A stretch of 36,195 nucleotides of DNA, taken from positions 1 to 36,195 of the forward strand of contig USCV01000013.1 in NCBI GenBank assembly GCA_900553225.1, in the 5' to 3' direction. Below the pieces are notes generated by a model that ran no database searches, had not been told where the DNA came from, and saw only the letters and a list, made by a program, of their open reading frames with translations. The translations under genes were made by a program, and so were the position numbers. This document shows, in pieces, positions 34,601-36,195 of this stretch (positions within the stretch are counted from its first letter, which is position 1; each line of letters begins with the position of its first letter). The DNA comes from an uncultured Clostridium sp. (GTDB lineage Bacteria > Bacillota > Clostridia > TANB77 > CAG-508).

Positions 34601-36195
34601 ATCTTTTTTTGCCTTTTTTTCTGCTTCTTCAGAAGTCGTCCATTCTAATAAATGCTTTTTACTTTTAAACATTCTATAAAGTGATATACACATTGCATTT
34701 ACTGAAAAATATGCCTTATCTGGTAAACATGCCAAAGATAAAATTCCTCTTAAAATGCTTCCTTGTAAATTTGTAATTATTGGAGTAAATGTATTTTGCT
34801 TTTTTTGTCCATCTTTTTTTGAAATAATTCTATTTAAAATTTCCAAAATCGATGGTATTAAAACTGAAACAAAAGAGACAATTACAATTGGCCATATTTT
34901 TATATTTTTCACATAATTTAAAAATGTTAAAAATATAAGTAATAAAATTATGGAAGCTTCCATATTACTGCGAAGAAGATTATCAAATATTTTATATCTT
35001 GATAATATATTTAATGGATTTTTCTTTTTTTCACCTTTTTTATTATTTATTTTTTCTTTTAGCCATAATAAAATTTGTGTATCTCCTCTGATCCAACGGT
35101 GCAATCTTGTTTTAAAGCTTGCATAACTTGTTGGATATCCATCCATTAGCATAATGTCTGATGCAAAACCACATCTTAAATAACAACCTTCTAACAAATC
35201 ATGACTAAGTACAGTATTTTCGGGTATTTCATCTTTCAATATTTGAGAAAATATTTTTAAATCATAAATACCTTTCCCTGTAAAAATTCCTTCATCAAAA
35301 TTATCTTGATAAAAATTTGACATAGCATCTGTATAAGAATCGGTTCCACCAATACCTGCAAAAATTTTTGTAAATATGCTCTTTCTACTTGCAACTAATC
35401 CAATTCCTACTCTTGGTTGAATAAGTGCATGTCCCTCTATTACTAAGTCTTTTTCTGTATTTAAAATTGGTGTATTTAGAATATGTCCCATTGCACCGAT
35501 TAACTCAAATGCTGAATTTAAAACTAAATCAGTATCAGCGTCTAATGTAATTACATATTTTATAGGAATAATTTTGTTATTTCCTTTTTCTAACCAATCT
35601 TCAATAGTATTAACTTGCCAGTCAAATTTACGTCTCGTTAACATATACTCATTAAATTGTTGAATATATCCTCTTTTCCTTTCCCAACCCAAAAAAGAAT
35701 TTTCTGAATCAATCCATACTCTTTTTCTATATATAAAGTTAAATTTATGGAATTTCTCATCTGGATATTTACTGTTTAATTCTTCTACAAGTTCTTTTCC
35801 TCTTTTTATAATTTCATCATCAAATTTTTCTTTTTCACTTTTTGATGTAGAACAATCTCCTAACAATGAAAAATAAATATTTTGACTCTTGTTTGCCAAA
35901 TAATAAACTTCCATTTTTTTTATTAATTCTTCAAGTTTATCTTTGGATTTTATAATTGTTGGAATTATGACCATACATGAATATTGCTCTGGTATAGCAT
36001 TTGTAATTTCGAGCTTTGGCAGTGGTCTTGGTTTTACAATTTTACCTGCAACCCTTTGAATCACTTGTACTACTATTGTTTGAATAGGAATTAATAATAA
36101 CAAAAATAATAACCCAGATATCCATATATTTTTGGTTTGATTATATATAAATTTTGATGAACACAAACTAATTAAAATTGTAATAATTAAAATAG
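31607..36195 (-). CDS. cyclic beta-1,2-glucan synthase-like gene, segment 1 (GT84, membrane helices, glycoamylase-like domain), partial at the window end
   Basis: The frame is open to the window edge (36195), so the N-terminus is missing. Present are N-terminal membrane helices and a GT84 glycosyltransferase (about 60-390) with the UDP-glucose/metal motif YVITLDADTDLV, HDLLEGCYLRCGFASD and RLHRWIRGDTQI. Further membrane helices follow (about 400-450 and 530-575). A glycoamylase-like domain (about 590-990: RTSPTNISLGMLAVISAYD, SWSGTAFEYLMP, GFSEAAFSL, AHHQGLILLS) comes next, then the first GH94 sandwich part ending YNEYGGFS. Codon 1519 from 36166 is CGG, directly followed by TGA. The enzyme uses UDP-glucose to make cyclic glucan at the inner membrane face. 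Confidence 0.9.
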   Translation of the reverse strand, partial: ILIITILISLCSSKFIYNQTKNIWISGLLFLLLLIPIQTIVVQVIQRVAGKIVKPRPLPKLEITNAIPEQYSCMVIIPTIIKSKDKLEELIKKMEVYYLANKSQNIYFSLLGDCSTSKSEKEKFDDEIIKRGKELVEELNSKYPDEKFHKFNFIYRKRVWIDSENSFLGWERKRGYIQQFNEYMLTRRKFDWQVNTIEDWLEKGNNKIIPIKYVITLDADTDLVLNSAFELIGAMGHILNTPILNTEKDLVIEGHALIQPRVGIGLVASRKSIFTKIFAGIGGTDSYTDAMSNFYQDNFDEGIFTGKGIYDLKIFSQILKDEIPENTVLSHDLLEGCYLRCGFASDIMLMDGYPTSYASFKTRLHRWIRGDTQILLWLKEKINNKKGEKKKNPLNILSRYKIFDNLLRSNMEASIILLLIFLTFLNYVKNIKIWPIVIVSFVSVLIPSILEILNRIISKKDGQKKQNTFTPIITNLQGSILRGILSLACLPDKAYFSVNAMCISLYRMFKSKKHLLEWTTSEEAEKKAKKDLISYYKSMFANIIFGVLAIFIGLGYLNNFKSITYFVIGILWLVAPFIMWNISKEIKQKKKVEELSKEEKDYLLDIGKRTWLFFKENINENTKFLPPDNFQESRKDKIAMRTSPTNISLGMLAVISAYDLKYEDLESTIKLLRKMLDTVSSLQKWNGHLYNWYNLEDLSPLIPRYISSVDNGNFVGYLYVVKQFFYKINDNNKYENEIKQIDKLINDTDFTKLYDEKNRLFSIGFNIEENKLTDSYYDLLASEARQASYVAIAKKDIPPKSWYNLSRTLTTLNKYKGLISWSGTAFEYLMPNINIPKYEGSLLDESCKFMIMSQMEYAKKLNIPWGFSEAAFSLTDLNNNYQYKAFGIPWLGLKRGLEDEMVVASYGSILAINEKPKEVIENLKKLEAQGMYDKYGFFESIDYTPNRMRESKNCEPVKTYMAHHQGLILLSINNLFNDLILQKRFMQNPEMQSVEVLLEERMPENVIITKEEKEKVEKIKYKNYEVYLVRNYNKINEDLNRSNVISNEDYTIVMDQKGEGYSKYKDILINRFKLTKDVPQGIFFFIKNIKTKRIWTANYMNYLSKPDSYEISFSPDVNKITRQDGSIETKLITTISPKDPVEIRRIEFTNYGNEAQTIELTSFLEPVLSNKMQDYAHVAFNNLFLTFEFLEDTGTILVRRKNRNQNENDMYLAINLYTEDETIGELEYEIDKEKFFGRGNLGFPSLVQKSSPFTNRVRLTVDPIVAMKRTFCIKPEEKKWFDLIITVADNKECCMQNINKFLNEEKIKRSFELSRARVEAENRYLGLKAKEIEVYQKMLSYILFQNPLQEGYKKNINDEICSINRLWNYGISGDVPILLVKIANINDMHVIEECLKAYEYFRTKNVFIDFVIINEEENSYENYVKDGIERAILNRNMMFLRNKKAGIFVLNNLDENEINLLESRANLILDCHIGKIGLQLKDLEEEYLENRKSSNFEIQRQPGFEEYVSKDVIKQELKYYNEYGGFSR

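Overview
This window comes from a very AT-rich, endospore-forming, Gram-positive bacterium of the Clostridia type. The evidence is SpoIIE, a GerS-like germination protein, EndoA/MazF, WalKR and a minD-minE-rodA cluster. It is probably an anaerobe from a gut or similar habitat (inference). No rRNA or tRNA gene was seen.

Layout. Positions 1-318 (+) hold the 3' end of a MATE/SpoVB-like flippase gene. Positions 431-14188 are chromosomal core, nearly all on the minus strand. Read in the direction of transcription, this core is walR-walK, lepB-holB-ricT-ferredoxin, spoIIE, minD-minE-rodA-dus, a gerS-like gene and mazF. A small plus-strand pair (8256-9094) is embedded between spoIIE and the ferredoxin gene. 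Positions 14422-36195 (-) are one giant gene for a cyclic beta-1,2-glucan synthase-like protein (GT84 + glycoamylase-like + GH94). It is cut in two by a mobile element of about 14.8 kb (14907-29731).

The element is an integrative mobilizable element of Tn4451 style. It has a large serine recombinase, a TnpW-like small protein, a decayed tnpV, a MobP-type relaxase, a MobC-like protein and an oriT-like hairpin region. It has no conjugation machinery of its own. Cargo is an AbiEi/AbiEii type IV toxin-antitoxin pair, a leucine-rich-repeat/transglutaminase-like protein, a second LRR protein, and two copies of a module made of a large variable protein followed by a small conserved partner. Removing the element at the 7-base shared core joins the glucan synthase codons exactly in frame (GGQYTH/ASCW). 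The two inner arms then form a near-palindromic attP.

Most striking observation. Four genes (gerS-like, spoIIE, ricT and the glucan synthase, the last one twice) need a +1 frame change to give a normal full-length protein. All five changes fall on an in-frame CGG codon, and each is repaired by skipping its C so that GGN (Gly) is read next. By manual scan these are the only in-frame CGG codons in the window. Some forty other coding-strand CGG trinucleotides are all split across codons. This suggests that CGG is not read as arginine in this lineage and instead triggers +1 frameshifting or quadruplet decoding. A systematic sequencing artefact is the main alternative.
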